Shown in pieces: positions 44,150 through 54,020 of a stretch of 64,000 bases of DNA (positions within the stretch are counted from its first letter, which is position 1; the number at the start of each line of letters is the position of its first letter). The stretch is taken from the NCBI RefSeq assembly GCF_036543075.1, contig NZ_JAZHPF010000004.1, forward strand, positions 189,298 to 253,297, read 5' to 3'. The notes beneath the pieces are model-generated. The model was given only the letters and a program-made list of their open reading frames with translations. It was not told the DNA's origin and made no database searches. The translations under genes were made by a program, and so were the position numbers. The stretch comes from Deinococcus sp. YIM 134068. GTDB taxonomy: Bacteria > Deinococcota > Deinococci > Deinococcales > Deinococcaceae.

Positions 44150-44608
44150 TCACTCGCTCTGCCTCAGCAGGTCCTTCAACTCCGCCTGCGTCTGGGGCAC
44201 GTTGTACTCCTCGGAGTGCTTCACCACGAGTTCGGAGGCGTGGAAGGTATTGCCCTGAAACTCCCCGCGCACCACGACGCCCTGGTTCTCCTTGAACAGA
44301 TCGCTCACCGCGCCCGTGTACTGCACCGGGAAGCTCGCGCCGCCGTCCGTCACGTCGAAGCGGAGGTCGAGCGTCTGCGGGTCGTACCGCACCGCCCGCA
44401 CGAGGCCACCCATGCGGAGGGGTCGGCCCTCCAGCTCCGCGCGCTGCTGCACGTACTCCGTGGGCGTGACGAAGTATTCGAGGCTCCGGCCCAGATTTCC
44501 GAAGGCGATGAAGCCCGTCAGTCCGACGAGGGCGAGGACGCCGAGGACGGTAGGGAGTGGACTGCGCTTGCGCCGCCTCGCTTGCGGCAGGGGAGAGGGA
44601 GCGGTCAA
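44150..44608 (-). CDS. ccmE: Haem chaperone CcmE
   Basis: Periplasmic membrane-anchored chaperone that binds haem covalently and passes it to CcmF. The 152-residue protein has an N-terminal membrane segment (about 19-40), an OB-fold beta-barrel ([22 protein letters not shown]) and the haem-binding region [12 protein letters not shown] with the reactive histidine and the nearby tyrosine. TTG 44608 overlaps the ccmD stop (TTGA). Confidence 0.94.
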   Translation of the reverse strand: MTAPSPLPQARRRKRSPLPTVLGVLALVGLTGFIAFGNLGRSLEYFVTPTEYVQQRAELEGRPLRMGGLVRAVRYDPQTLDLRFDVTDGGASFPVQYTGAVSDLFKENQGVVVRGEFQGNTFHASELVVKHSEEYNVPQTQAELKDLLRQSE

Positions 44609-44716
44609 CGTGACCCCTCCTCGCGGTTGCCACGCAGCCGTAGCCACATCCAACCGAGGTAGGCGGCGAGGAGCACGAAGGTCACGACGTAGACGACGAT
44701 CACGTAGGCGGCGTAC

Positions 44717-44724
<8 letters not shown>
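44605..44724 (-). CDS. ccmD: CcmD, small membrane component of the haem exporter
   Basis: A 39-residue protein with one membrane helix (YVIVVYVVTFVLLAAYLGWM, residues 7-26) and a basic cytosolic tail ([13 protein letters not shown]), the classical CcmD layout. GTG 44724 overlaps the last eight bases of ccmC and the stop overlaps the ccmE TTG. CcmD helps release holo-CcmE from CcmABC. It is too short for many gene finders, and its place between ccmC and ccmE makes the call firm. Confidence 0.88.
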
Positions 44725-45427
<703 letters not shown>

Positions 45428-45644
45428 GTCGCTCCCTATTCTGAACCGCGCTCCGGTGAGTCACCGTGACCCGTGGGCGCAGCCTGCTCTCGTGGGCATA
45501 GAATCGCGTCCTGGCGCGTGTGGGGCAAGTGCGAGTGTCCCCCCAGGCGGGGGCGGAGGGGCGGCCCGAACCCTCTGCCGGATGAGGTACGGTGAGCGTC
45601 CAACGCACCCTGCCCACCCACTCCCGGCCCCCGGAGGTCCCCCT

Positions 45645-46370
45645 GTGAAGCCTGCCCGCGCCCTGCTCCTGACTGCCGCCGCCCTTGCCCTCGCCGCCCT
45701 GGTCGCCGCCTGTTCGCCCTCGGCGTCCGCGCCCGCCGTGCCCGCTCCCCTGCCCGACCCGGCCACGTACCAGCCCGTCGATGCGCCCGTCTCCGTCCCC
45801 GACGTGGGCGAGGTGGGCCGCTGGATGATCACCAAAGACCTCGTGCCCGCGACCTGGCTCGGGGAGAAGGTTGGGGGCCGCACCCTGCGCGAGCCGATCA
45901 ACGTGCTCCTGATCGACCGCGCCGCCCGTACCCCGGAGGAAGCGACGGCCCGCCTCCTCGCCGCGATGACCGCCGCCGGGTACGGGCCGAAGGGGAGGCA
46001 CTCCACCGGGTATCACGGGGAGATAGGGGGTCGCCTCTACTCCATGCTGCCCACCGGGCAGGGCGAGGCGTTCAGCGACGACCCCTTCTACGTGCCCAAC
46101 AACCACGGGCGCGTCTTCGGCCCGGTGCCGCTGGAGCGGGGCTATGCCTTCACCGGGGCCTTCAGCCTGGAGGGCATCCGCCTCCTGCCCCGGCCCGGCC
46201 ACCCCTACCGCTCCTTCCAGGTGTCGCGCGAGGATTTGGCGAACGAGTTGAATGCCAAGACCCCCTTCAAACACGCCGGGTACGTGGACATGGGTTCGCG
46301 GCTGGACACGCCGAGCGAGACGACCGGGGACCACGACGGGCGGGCGGTGCTGCTGGTGGCGGCGGAATAG
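45645..46370 (+). CDS. Putative lipoprotein, 241 aa
   Basis: GTG 45645, eight bases after GGAGG, gives a lipoprotein signal with lipobox LVAAC (C23). A proline-rich linker (about 25-45) precedes a soluble extracytoplasmic domain with the blocks GRWMITKDLVPATWLG, PINVLLIDRAA and AFSDDPFYVPNNHGRVFGP. I do not recognise the family with certainty. It lies eight bases before a metallophosphoesterase gene on the same strand and opposite the two ccm operons. Confidence 0.75.
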   Translation: MKPARALLLTAAALALAALVAACSPSASAPAVPAPLPDPATYQPVDAPVSVPDVGEVGRWMITKDLVPATWLGEKVGGRTLREPINVLLIDRAARTPEEATARLLAAMTAAGYGPKGRHSTGYHGEIGGRLYSMLPTGQGEAFSDDPFYVPNNHGRVFGPVPLERGYAFTGAFSLEGIRLLPRPGHPYRSFQVSREDLANELNAKTPFKHAGYVDMGSRLDTPSETTGDHDGRAVLLVAAE

Positions 46371-46378
46371 GGGAGGGT

Positions 46379-47140
46379 ATGCGTCTGGCGGCGATCTACG
46401 ACATCCACGGCAATCTTCCCGCGCTGGAGGCCGTCTTCGAGGACATCGCGCGGGCGGACGTGGATGAGGTCGTGGTCGGGGGCGATGTCGTCGCCGGACC
46501 CATGCCGCGTGAGACGCTGGCGTTCCTGCTGAATGCTCCCGTCCCGGTGCGGTTCATCCGGGGCAACGCAGACCGTGAGGTTGTGTCCCAGATGCAGGGC
46601 GGGGACGTGGGTGCGGTCCCGGAACACGTTCGGGCGATCACCCGCTGGGTCGCCCGGCAGCTCCAGCCCGAGCATCTTCGGCTCCTGTCGAGTTGGCCCG
46701 CCACCCTCTCCCGGTCGGTGGACGGTCTGGGCGAGGTGCTGTTCTGCCACGCCACCCCGAGGAGCGACACGGACGTTTTCACCAGGTTGACCCCGGAGGC
46801 CCACCTCGACACCGCGTTTCAGAACCTCCGCGCCGGGCTTGTCGTCTGCGGCCATACCCATATGCAGTTCGACCGAAGGGTGGGACACACACGGGTCGTC
46901 AATGCCGGGAGCGTGGGGATGCCCTACGGGGAACCGGGAGCCTCCTGGGTGCTGCTCGGTCCGGGTGTGGAGTTCAGGCGCACGGACTACGACCTCCTCC
47001 GGGCCGCCGCACGCATTCGCCGGACGGGCTACCCGGAGGCGGGAGCGTTCGCCGACCGGAATGTGGTGCTCCCCCCAACGGAGGCGGAGGCCCTCGAAGT
47101 GTTCACGCGGATGGAGCGGGGGCAGGGACGCTCCTCGTAG
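46379..47140 (+). CDS. Calcineurin-like metallophosphoesterase (YfcE/MJ0936-like)
   Basis: The 253-residue protein has all five dimetal phosphoesterase motifs: IYDIHGNLPALEAV, VVGGDVVAGP, FIRGNADRE, CHATPRSD and VCGHTHMQFD. The last is followed by VVNAGSVGMPYGEPGASW, characteristic of the YfcE/DUF3933-type single-domain phosphodiesterases. The natural substrate is unknown. It is probably cotranscribed with the lipoprotein gene upstream. Confidence 0.92.
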   Translation: MRLAAIYDIHGNLPALEAVFEDIARADVDEVVVGGDVVAGPMPRETLAFLLNAPVPVRFIRGNADREVVSQMQGGDVGAVPEHVRAITRWVARQLQPEHLRLLSSWPATLSRSVDGLGEVLFCHATPRSDTDVFTRLTPEAHLDTAFQNLRAGLVVCGHTHMQFDRRVGHTRVVNAGSVGMPYGEPGASWVLLGPGVEFRRTDYDLLRAAARIRRTGYPEAGAFADRNVVLPPTEAEALEVFTRMERGQGRSS

Positions 47141-47159
47141 GGAGACGGCGGCGCGATGC

Positions 47160-48086
47160 TCAGGTGTAGATCAGGCACCCCCGCTCCTCCAGTTGCCGGA
47201 AGGCGGGGGGCAGGGAGGAGAGGCGATTCCAACGCAGGTCCAGCTTTTCTAGGTGGGGGAGGAAGGCCAGCCCCTCCGGCAGCGCGGTCAGTGAGTTCGC
47301 CCGCAGATCGAGGAAGCGCAGGTTTGTCAGGTCGGCCAGGGACGCGGGCAGCTCCGTCAGGTCGTTGAAGCGGAGGTCCAGTTCGGTGAGTGCGGTTAGC
47401 TTGCATATCTCTGCTGGGAGCGTCGTGAGAGCGTTGTCTTGCAGGTTCAGCTTGCTCAGGCGGGCACAGTTCCCCAATTCCGGCGGCAGGTGGGTCAGAC
47501 GATTCTTCATGACGTGGAGTTCGCGCAACTCGGTCAGCCCTCCCAGCGAGCCGGGTAGGGACGTGAGGGCATTGTTGTACGCGCGGAGTTCGACCAACCC
47601 CGTCAGGTCGCCCAGCCACTCCGGCAATTTTGTGAGGGCATTGTCCGTGACGTTGAGGTAGGCCAGCGAGCGCAGGTGCCGCAGCGACTCGGGCAACTCG
47701 GTCAAACGGTTGTTGCTTACGTAGAGGAACCGCAGGGAGGGCAGACGGTTAAACACGTCCGGCAAAGCATCCAGACCGTTGTGGCCGAGGTCGAGCATCT
47801 CCAACTCGGTCAGGCGGCCCAGGCCCGACGAGAGTTCCGTCAGACGGTTGGCCGAGAGGTTCAGGGTGGTCAGCCGGGTCAGGTCCCACACCCATTCCGG
47901 CACCGTCGTCAATTCGTTGTCGTACACGCTCAGGACCCGCGCGTTGGTGCAGCGCCGCAGGGGGTCGGGCATGGCCGAGAGGCGGCAGCCGTTCAGGTTG
48001 AGATGGTTGGGCGACGCCTGCGAGTCTCGTTCAAGGAGGGCCAGCAACTCGTGACCGCGCGCTCCGGTGGTGTGCTGATGGTTCAT
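47160..48086 (-). CDS. Leucine-rich-repeat protein, 308 aa
   Basis: About eleven consecutive 23-residue leucine-rich repeats of the bacterial LPX type (L..L..L.L..N.LT.LP..L..L) fill residues 25-305, with only a short N-terminal helix and no signal peptide or extra domain. LRR solenoids bind proteins; the partner is unknown. ATG 48086 lies five bases after TACAGT. It sits between the two ccm loci without an obvious link to them. GC is slightly lower than in its neighbours. Confidence 0.85.
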   Translation of the reverse strand: MNHQHTTGARGHELLALLERDSQASPNHLNLNGCRLSAMPDPLRRCTNARVLSVYDNELTTVPEWVWDLTRLTTLNLSANRLTELSSGLGRLTELEMLDLGHNGLDALPDVFNRLPSLRFLYVSNNRLTELPESLRHLRSLAYLNVTDNALTKLPEWLGDLTGLVELRAYNNALTSLPGSLGGLTELRELHVMKNRLTHLPPELGNCARLSKLNLQDNALTTLPAEICKLTALTELDLRFNDLTELPASLADLTNLRFLDLRANSLTALPEGLAFLPHLEKLDLRWNRLSSLPPAFRQLEERGCLIYT

Positions 48087-48091
48087 GAACC

Positions 48092-48097
48092 ACTGTA
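48092..48097 (-). promoter_or_regulatory. -10 box of a leaderless promoter (LRR gene)
   Basis: TACAGT on the minus strand, five bases before ATG 48086. Confidence 0.45.
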
Positions 48098-48109
48098 CCC
48101 ACCGACTCT

Positions 48110-48802
48110 CTACCCCTCCACCGCATAAGGAAACAGCAGCGTCGCCAGAATGACCGTCCCCAGGTCGAACGCCACGAGGAAGACCACCCAGCTCGTCACC
48201 TCCGGCGTCCACCCGCCCGTGAGCAGGAGGGAGGTTCCCTTGACCGAGGCGATCACCACGGGCACGAGGATGGGGAAGGCGAGCGCGGGCAGCAGCGCCT
48301 CACGCGCCCGCAGGTTGACGGTGATGGCGCTGTAGAAGGTCGTCCCCGCCGCGAAGCCCACCACGCCGAGCAGGGTCAGCAGCGTCAGGGCCGCCCACGG
48401 CACCGCCCGCCCCGCGCCCGCCGCCCCGAACAGCACCAGCCCCGCCGGAAGGGTGAACGCCGCGACGAGCAGCAGCGGCCCCAGCACGCCGAGGAGCTTG
48501 CCCACGTACAACGCCCCGTGTGCCCCCGGATACAGGAGAAGCTGCTCCAGCGCCCCTGCCTCCTGCTCCTGCGCGAAGGCCCGCCCCGCCCCCACCGCCG
48601 CCGCGAGCGCGAGCGCCGTCCACACCGCCCCCGCCGCCACTTCCGCCGCCTGACCGGGTGTGCGCGCCGCCCCGTCCCCCCCCAGCGCCAGCCCCAGCAC
48701 GAGGAGGACCAGCCCCGCGAAAAAGGCGGTCGCCAGCAGCGTGTCCCGCGTGCGCCCGGCCACGCGGAGGTCCTTGGCGGCGAGGGTGAGGGCGGACTTC
48801 AT
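48110..48802 (-). CDS. ccmB: Haem exporter membrane protein CcmB
   Basis: Six-segment ABC permease of 230 residues, partner of CcmA and CcmC in releasing holo-CcmE. Family features are LAAKDLRVAGRTRDTLLATAFFA at the start, the FAQEQEAGALEQLLLYPG cytosolic loop that docks CcmA, and the late PALAFPILVPVVIASVKG block. ATG 48802 follows ccmA by 106 bases that are almost entirely short tandem repeats. Confidence 0.94.
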   Translation of the reverse strand: MKSALTLAAKDLRVAGRTRDTLLATAFFAGLVLLVLGLALGGDGAARTPGQAAEVAAGAVWTALALAAAVGAGRAFAQEQEAGALEQLLLYPGAHGALYVGKLLGVLGPLLLVAAFTLPAGLVLFGAAGAGRAVPWAALTLLTLLGVVGFAAGTTFYSAITVNLRAREALLPALAFPILVPVVIASVKGTSLLLTGGWTPEVTSWVVFLVAFDLGTVILATLLFPYAVEG

Positions 48803-48821
48803 GGGGCGCACTTCGCGCGCC

Positions 48822-48908
48822 GTGAGTGGGAAGTGGGGAGTGGTGAGTGGAAAAGAAGGGGGGACCGACCACCACGATCTACTAACCACTGACCACTGAC
48901 CACTGACC
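48822..48908. repeat. GAGTGGG and CTGACCA tandem repeats between ccmA and ccmB
   Basis: GTGAGTGGGAAGTGGGGAGT continues to GGTGAGTGG (48822-48850). CACTGACCACTGACCACTGA (48888-48907) repeats the CTGACCA heptad and ends beside the ccmA stop. The same two unit types recur at 49533-49620. Confidence 0.75.
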
Positions 48909-49634
48909 TCAAGCCTCCTCCACCCGCCCCCCCACCAGCCGCACCGCACGGGGAGCCACCCGCCGCGCGAGGTGCGGTTCGTGGGCGGCGATCATCAGCG
49001 TCACGCCCCTCCCCGCGAGGTCCCCGAGGAGGTCCAGCGTCAACTCCCGCCCCGCGTCGTCGAGGTTGGCGAAGGGTTCGTCCACCAGCGTGACGGGCCG
49101 GGCGAGGAGGTGTGCGCGGGCGAGGGCGAGCCGCTTTCGCATCCCCGCCGAGAGGAAGCGCGTCCGCCGCCCCGCCGCCCGCTTCAGCCCCACGCGCCGC
49201 AGCGCCGCCGTCACGTCCCCCGTCTGCCCGTGCATCTTGAGGGCGAACGTCAGGTTCTCCTCGCCCGTCAGGTCGGGGTAGAGGCCGCCGTCCACCGGCA
49301 TGAGGTGTACGTGGTTGCGCACCGCCCGCCCGTCGCGCAGGTCGAAGCCCAGCACCCGCCCCTCCCCCCGCGTGGGCCGCAGCCCCGACGCGAGCACACG
49401 CAGCAGCGTCGTCTTGCCCGCGCCGTTCTCACCCAGCAGCGTGACGCCCTCCCCGGTGGGCACGTCCAGCGTCACGCCGCGCAGGATGACCTCGCGGCCC
49501 AGCCGGAGCCAGAGGTCGCGGAGCTGGAGGGCGTGGGGGTGAGGGGTGAGGGGTGAGGGGTGAGTGGACGGGTTGCCAGCCTTCTCCCACTCACCACTTC
49601 CCGCCGACCACTGACCTCTTACACCCTCAGCCAC
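48909..49634 (-). CDS. ccmA: Haem exporter ATPase CcmA
   Basis: ABC ATPase of 241 residues: Walker A GENGAGKTTLL (about 69-79), Q-loop region PVDGGLYPDLT, signature LSAGMRKRLALARA, Walker B VTLVDEPFANLD and H-loop IAAHEPH. The only in-frame start is ATG 49634, which overlaps the ccdA end by 16 bases. Residues 1-36 (MAEGVRGQWSAGSGEWEK... to HPHA) precede the conserved LQLRDLWLRLG and are encoded by intergenic-type tandem repeats, an odd N-terminal extension. Confidence 0.93.
   Translation of the reverse strand: MAEGVRGQWSAGSGEWEKAGNPSTHPSPLTPHPHALQLRDLWLRLGREVILRGVTLDVPTGEGVTLLGENGAGKTTLLRVLASGLRPTRGEGRVLGFDLRDGRAVRNHVHLMPVDGGLYPDLTGEENLTFALKMHGQTGDVTAALRRVGLKRAAGRRTRFLSAGMRKRLALARAHLLARPVTLVDEPFANLDDAGRELTLDLLGDLAGRGVTLMIAAHEPHLARRVAPRAVRLVGGRVEEA
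49533..49620. repeat. GTGAGGG tandem repeats overlapping the ccmA 5' end
   Basis: GTGAGGGGTGAGGGGTGAGG runs through 49539-49567, then CACTCACCACTTCC and CACTGACCTC reach the ccdA stop at 49619. They are translated as the N-terminal extension of CcmA. Confidence 0.7.
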
Positions 49635-50302
49635 GCGGGCGTCACCTCATAGAAAAACGTCGCCAGCCGCGTGAACTGCCCCGTCAGCATCAGCACGCCG
49701 ACGAGGACGAGGACCGCGCCGCCGACCCGCTCGAACACGCCCGCATAGCGGTTGAGCCGCCGCAGGTTGAGGCGATTCCACAGCAGCGCGGCGAGGAGGA
49801 AGGGGAGAGCGAGGCCGAGCGTATACGCCGCGAGGAGGCCCACCCCCGTCCCCAGGCTCGCGCTGCTGGCCGCCAGCCCGAGAATGCTGCCGAGCGCCGG
49901 GCCGAGACACGGACTCCACCCGAAGGCGAACGCCGCGCCGAGGGCTACCGGGCCGTATCCCCCCGCCCCCGCCAGCGCCCGCGTGTCGCGCATCAGCACG
50001 GGAAGCCGAATCGCGCCCAGCATCACCAGCCCGAAGAAGACGATGAGGACGGCGGCCACCCGCCCGAGCAGAATCTTGTGCGGCGCGAGCAGGGCACCCA
50101 GGCTGCTCGCCGTCGCCCCCAGCGCGATGAACACGAGGCCGAAGCCCAGGATGAAACCCAGCGCCCGCGTCAGGGGTGCCCGCGCCCCGCCGATCACGCC
50201 GAGGTAACTCGGCACCAGCGGCAGCACGCACGGGCTGAGAAACGAGATCAACCCTGCGAGAAAGGCCACCGTGACAGACGGGGCACCGGGAGAGGCGAAC
50301 AT
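49619..50302 (-). CDS. ccdA: Cytochrome c biogenesis protein CcdA
   Basis: Inner-membrane protein of 227 residues with six or so segments that carries electrons from cytosolic thioredoxin to CcmG/CcmH. The redox cysteines are in SFLSPCVLPLVPSY (segment 1) and GWSPCLGPALGSIL (segment 4), each in the expected PC/CxP context. ATG 50302 lies six bases after TAGACT. It heads the ccdA-ccmA-ccmB operon, which complements the ccmC-H operon 4 kb away. Confidence 0.94.
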   Translation of the reverse strand: MFASPGAPSVTVAFLAGLISFLSPCVLPLVPSYLGVIGGARAPLTRALGFILGFGLVFIALGATASSLGALLAPHKILLGRVAAVLIVFFGLVMLGAIRLPVLMRDTRALAGAGGYGPVALGAAFAFGWSPCLGPALGSILGLAASSASLGTGVGLLAAYTLGLALPFLLAALLWNRLNLRRLNRYAGVFERVGGAVLVLVGVLMLTGQFTRLATFFYEVTPAWLRV

Positions 50303-50308
50303 GCGGCG

Positions 50309-50314
50309 AGTCTA
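50309..50314 (-). promoter_or_regulatory. -10 box of a leaderless promoter (ccdA-ccmA-ccmB)
   Basis: TAGACT on the minus strand, six bases before ATG 50302. Confidence 0.5.
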
Positions 50315-50387
50315 GCCCAGGGGGAGGGGGAGGGCTGTCCCCGACGAAAGGTGTTGAGAAGCTCCGATGTTGCTTTTTGCTCCTCCC

Positions 50388-50561
50388 CCTTGAGGACGCT
50401 TGATGTGAATTGCGAATCGGGCAGAAGGAGTGTTCTTAGCGTCTGGCAGCAGGACGAGCGGTGCTCGTCACCCCTCTCCCCAGCCCTCTCCCGCAGGGGG
50501 AGAGGGAGCAAAAAGCACATCCGGCACGCTTAGTTCCCAATTCACATCAGGCGTCTTGAGG
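50388..50561 (-). mobile_element. Copy R5: most complete MITE-like copy of the dispersed repeat
   Basis: Ends are inverted copies: GACGCTTGATGTGAATTG (50395-50412) and CAATTCACATCAGGCGTC (50538-50555), 17 of 18 matching. Inside are the GACGAGCGGTGCTCGTC palindrome (50453-50469) and a CCCTCTCCCGCAGGGGGAGA stem. It has no coding capacity. It accounts for most of the 320-base gene-free stretch 50303-50622. Confidence 0.75.
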
Positions 50562-50622
50562 GGGGAGGCCGGGTGGGGGTGAGCGAGCATGGCGTTCGCG
50601 ACACATCGAGAAGAACCTTCCC

Positions 50623-51018
50623 TCACCGCCCCAGCCCCAGCTCCCCCGCGAAGTTCCCCTCCCAGGCGTTGAGCACCCGCCCCTCCCGCACGAGCAGCAC
50701 GGTGGGGTAGGCCCCCACCCGCAGGGCGCGGGCGAAGGCGGTCGCGTCCGGGCCGCGCCACACGTTCACGCCCTTCGGGGCCGGGGCGGCGACCTCCTCC
50801 GCGTTCACGGCGCGCACGGGCAGCCCCGCCGCCAGCACCGCGCCCCACAACTCCCCCAGGTCGCCGCAGTCGTGCGAGTACACGACGACGACCTCCCGCT
50901 CCGCCGCCGTCCAGGGATGAGGAGGAAGCGGCTCCCCCAACCGCACCCGCGCCCCCGCGTCCGGAATGCCGAGGGCCAGCAGCAGCGTGAGCAGGGGCGC
51001 GCGTCTCATGGCCCGCAT
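50623..51018 (-). CDS. Secreted thioredoxin-fold-like protein lacking CXXC, 131 aa
   Basis: An N-terminal signal (MRAMRRAPLLTLLLALG, mature after GARV) is followed by a small domain that looks like a degraded redoxin: EVVVVYSHDCGDLGELW would be the active-site helix but has one cysteine only, and RVGAYPTVLLVREGRVLNAWEG matches the cis-proline strand of thioredoxins. It lies upstream of ccdA on the same strand, though a MITE-like repeat intervenes. A role in holding apocytochrome or thiol partners is possible but unproven. ATG 51009 is an alternative start. Confidence 0.65.
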   Translation of the reverse strand: MRAMRRAPLLTLLLALGIPDAGARVRLGEPLPPHPWTAAEREVVVVYSHDCGDLGELWGAVLAAGLPVRAVNAEEVAAPAPKGVNVWRGPDATAFARALRVGAYPTVLLVREGRVLNAWEGNFAGELGLGR

Positions 51019-51062
51019 GATGCCGCCCCCACTCTTTCCGGCGCGTGACAGCGGCGTGAGAA

Positions 51063-51090
51063 GAGGCCTCCCGCGTGGTGGGGAAGCCTC
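51063..51090 (-). terminator. Terminator hairpin after the penicillin-binding protein gene
   Basis: On the minus strand GAGGCTTCCC pairs with GGGAGGCCTC (one wobble), followed by TTCTC. It lies about 50 bases after the stop, beyond a heptad repeat. Confidence 0.55.
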
Positions 51091-51105
51091 CTCCTGATGG
51101 GTCTT

Positions 51106-51137
51106 GCTGGCGGCTGGAAGCTGGCCGCTGGCCGCCC
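51106..51137. repeat. CTGGCGG/CTGGAAG heptads abutting the PBP stop codon
   Basis: GCTGGCGGCTGGAAGCTGGC continuing to CGCTGGCCGCC matches 4031-4062 almost exactly. Both lie between a stop codon and a terminator hairpin. Confidence 0.75.
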
Positions 51138-51139
51138 CC

Positions 51140-53491
<2,352 letters not shown>

Positions 53492-53503
53492 GTCAGGTCT
53501 CTC

Positions 53504-53899
53504 CTACAGCGCGCCCGCGCTTCGGGGGCGGCGGGCCTCGATCAGGCTGCTCAGCCGGGCGCGCAGGCTTTTGCCGCTCAGGGGCTTGTGCAGCAGGTCG
53601 TCCGCGCCGACGAGCCGGGCGTGGTCGCGGGTGTGGTCGTCGTCCACGGTGGTCATGAGAAGCACGGGCACGCCGCGCAGACGCTTGATGCGCTTGACGC
53701 GCGAGCAGATTTCGAAGCCGTCCATGTGGGGCATCGACACGTCGAGCAGCATCGCGTCGGGCGTGTGGCCCTGCAGGTACTCCAGCGCCGCCCGCCCGTC
53801 GGGCACCGCCACGGTGAGGTATCCGTCCGCCGACAGGATGACGTCCAGCATGGTGCGGATGGCCGCTTCGTCGTCCGCGACGAGGATGGTGTACGCCAT
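53504..53899 (-). CDS. Single-domain response regulator
   Basis: A CheY-like receiver of 131 residues without an output domain. The acidic pair is in LVADDEAA (D9, D10), phosphoacceptor D53 in MLLDVSMP, the switch threonine in LLMTTVDDD and the lysine in LLHKPLSG. ATG 53899 follows TATCAT by nine bases. No cognate kinase is adjacent. The 12-base gap to the PBP gene suggests phosphorelay input to, or shared expression with, cell wall synthesis. Confidence 0.92.
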   Translation of the reverse strand: MAYTILVADDEAAIRTMLDVILSADGYLTVAVPDGRAALEYLQGHTPDAMLLDVSMPHMDGFEICSRVKRIKRLRGVPVLLMTTVDDDHTRDHARLVGADDLLHKPLSGKSLRARLSSLIEARRPRSAGAL

Positions 53900-53908
53900 A
53901 TCCCGCCC

Positions 53909-53914
53909 ATGATA
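53909..53914 (-). promoter_or_regulatory. -10 box upstream of the receiver-PBP operon
   Basis: TATCAT on the minus strand, nine bases before ATG 53899, leaving little or no leader. Confidence 0.4.
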
Positions 53915-54020
53915 CGGCAGGCGGGGGAGTGGGCGTCTGTGCCCGTTTGCAGGAAAGGGGGGGCAGGAACGGCAAATACCCCCACACGGGGTGGGGGCGG
54001 GGGAGAGGGAAGGTCGGCGG

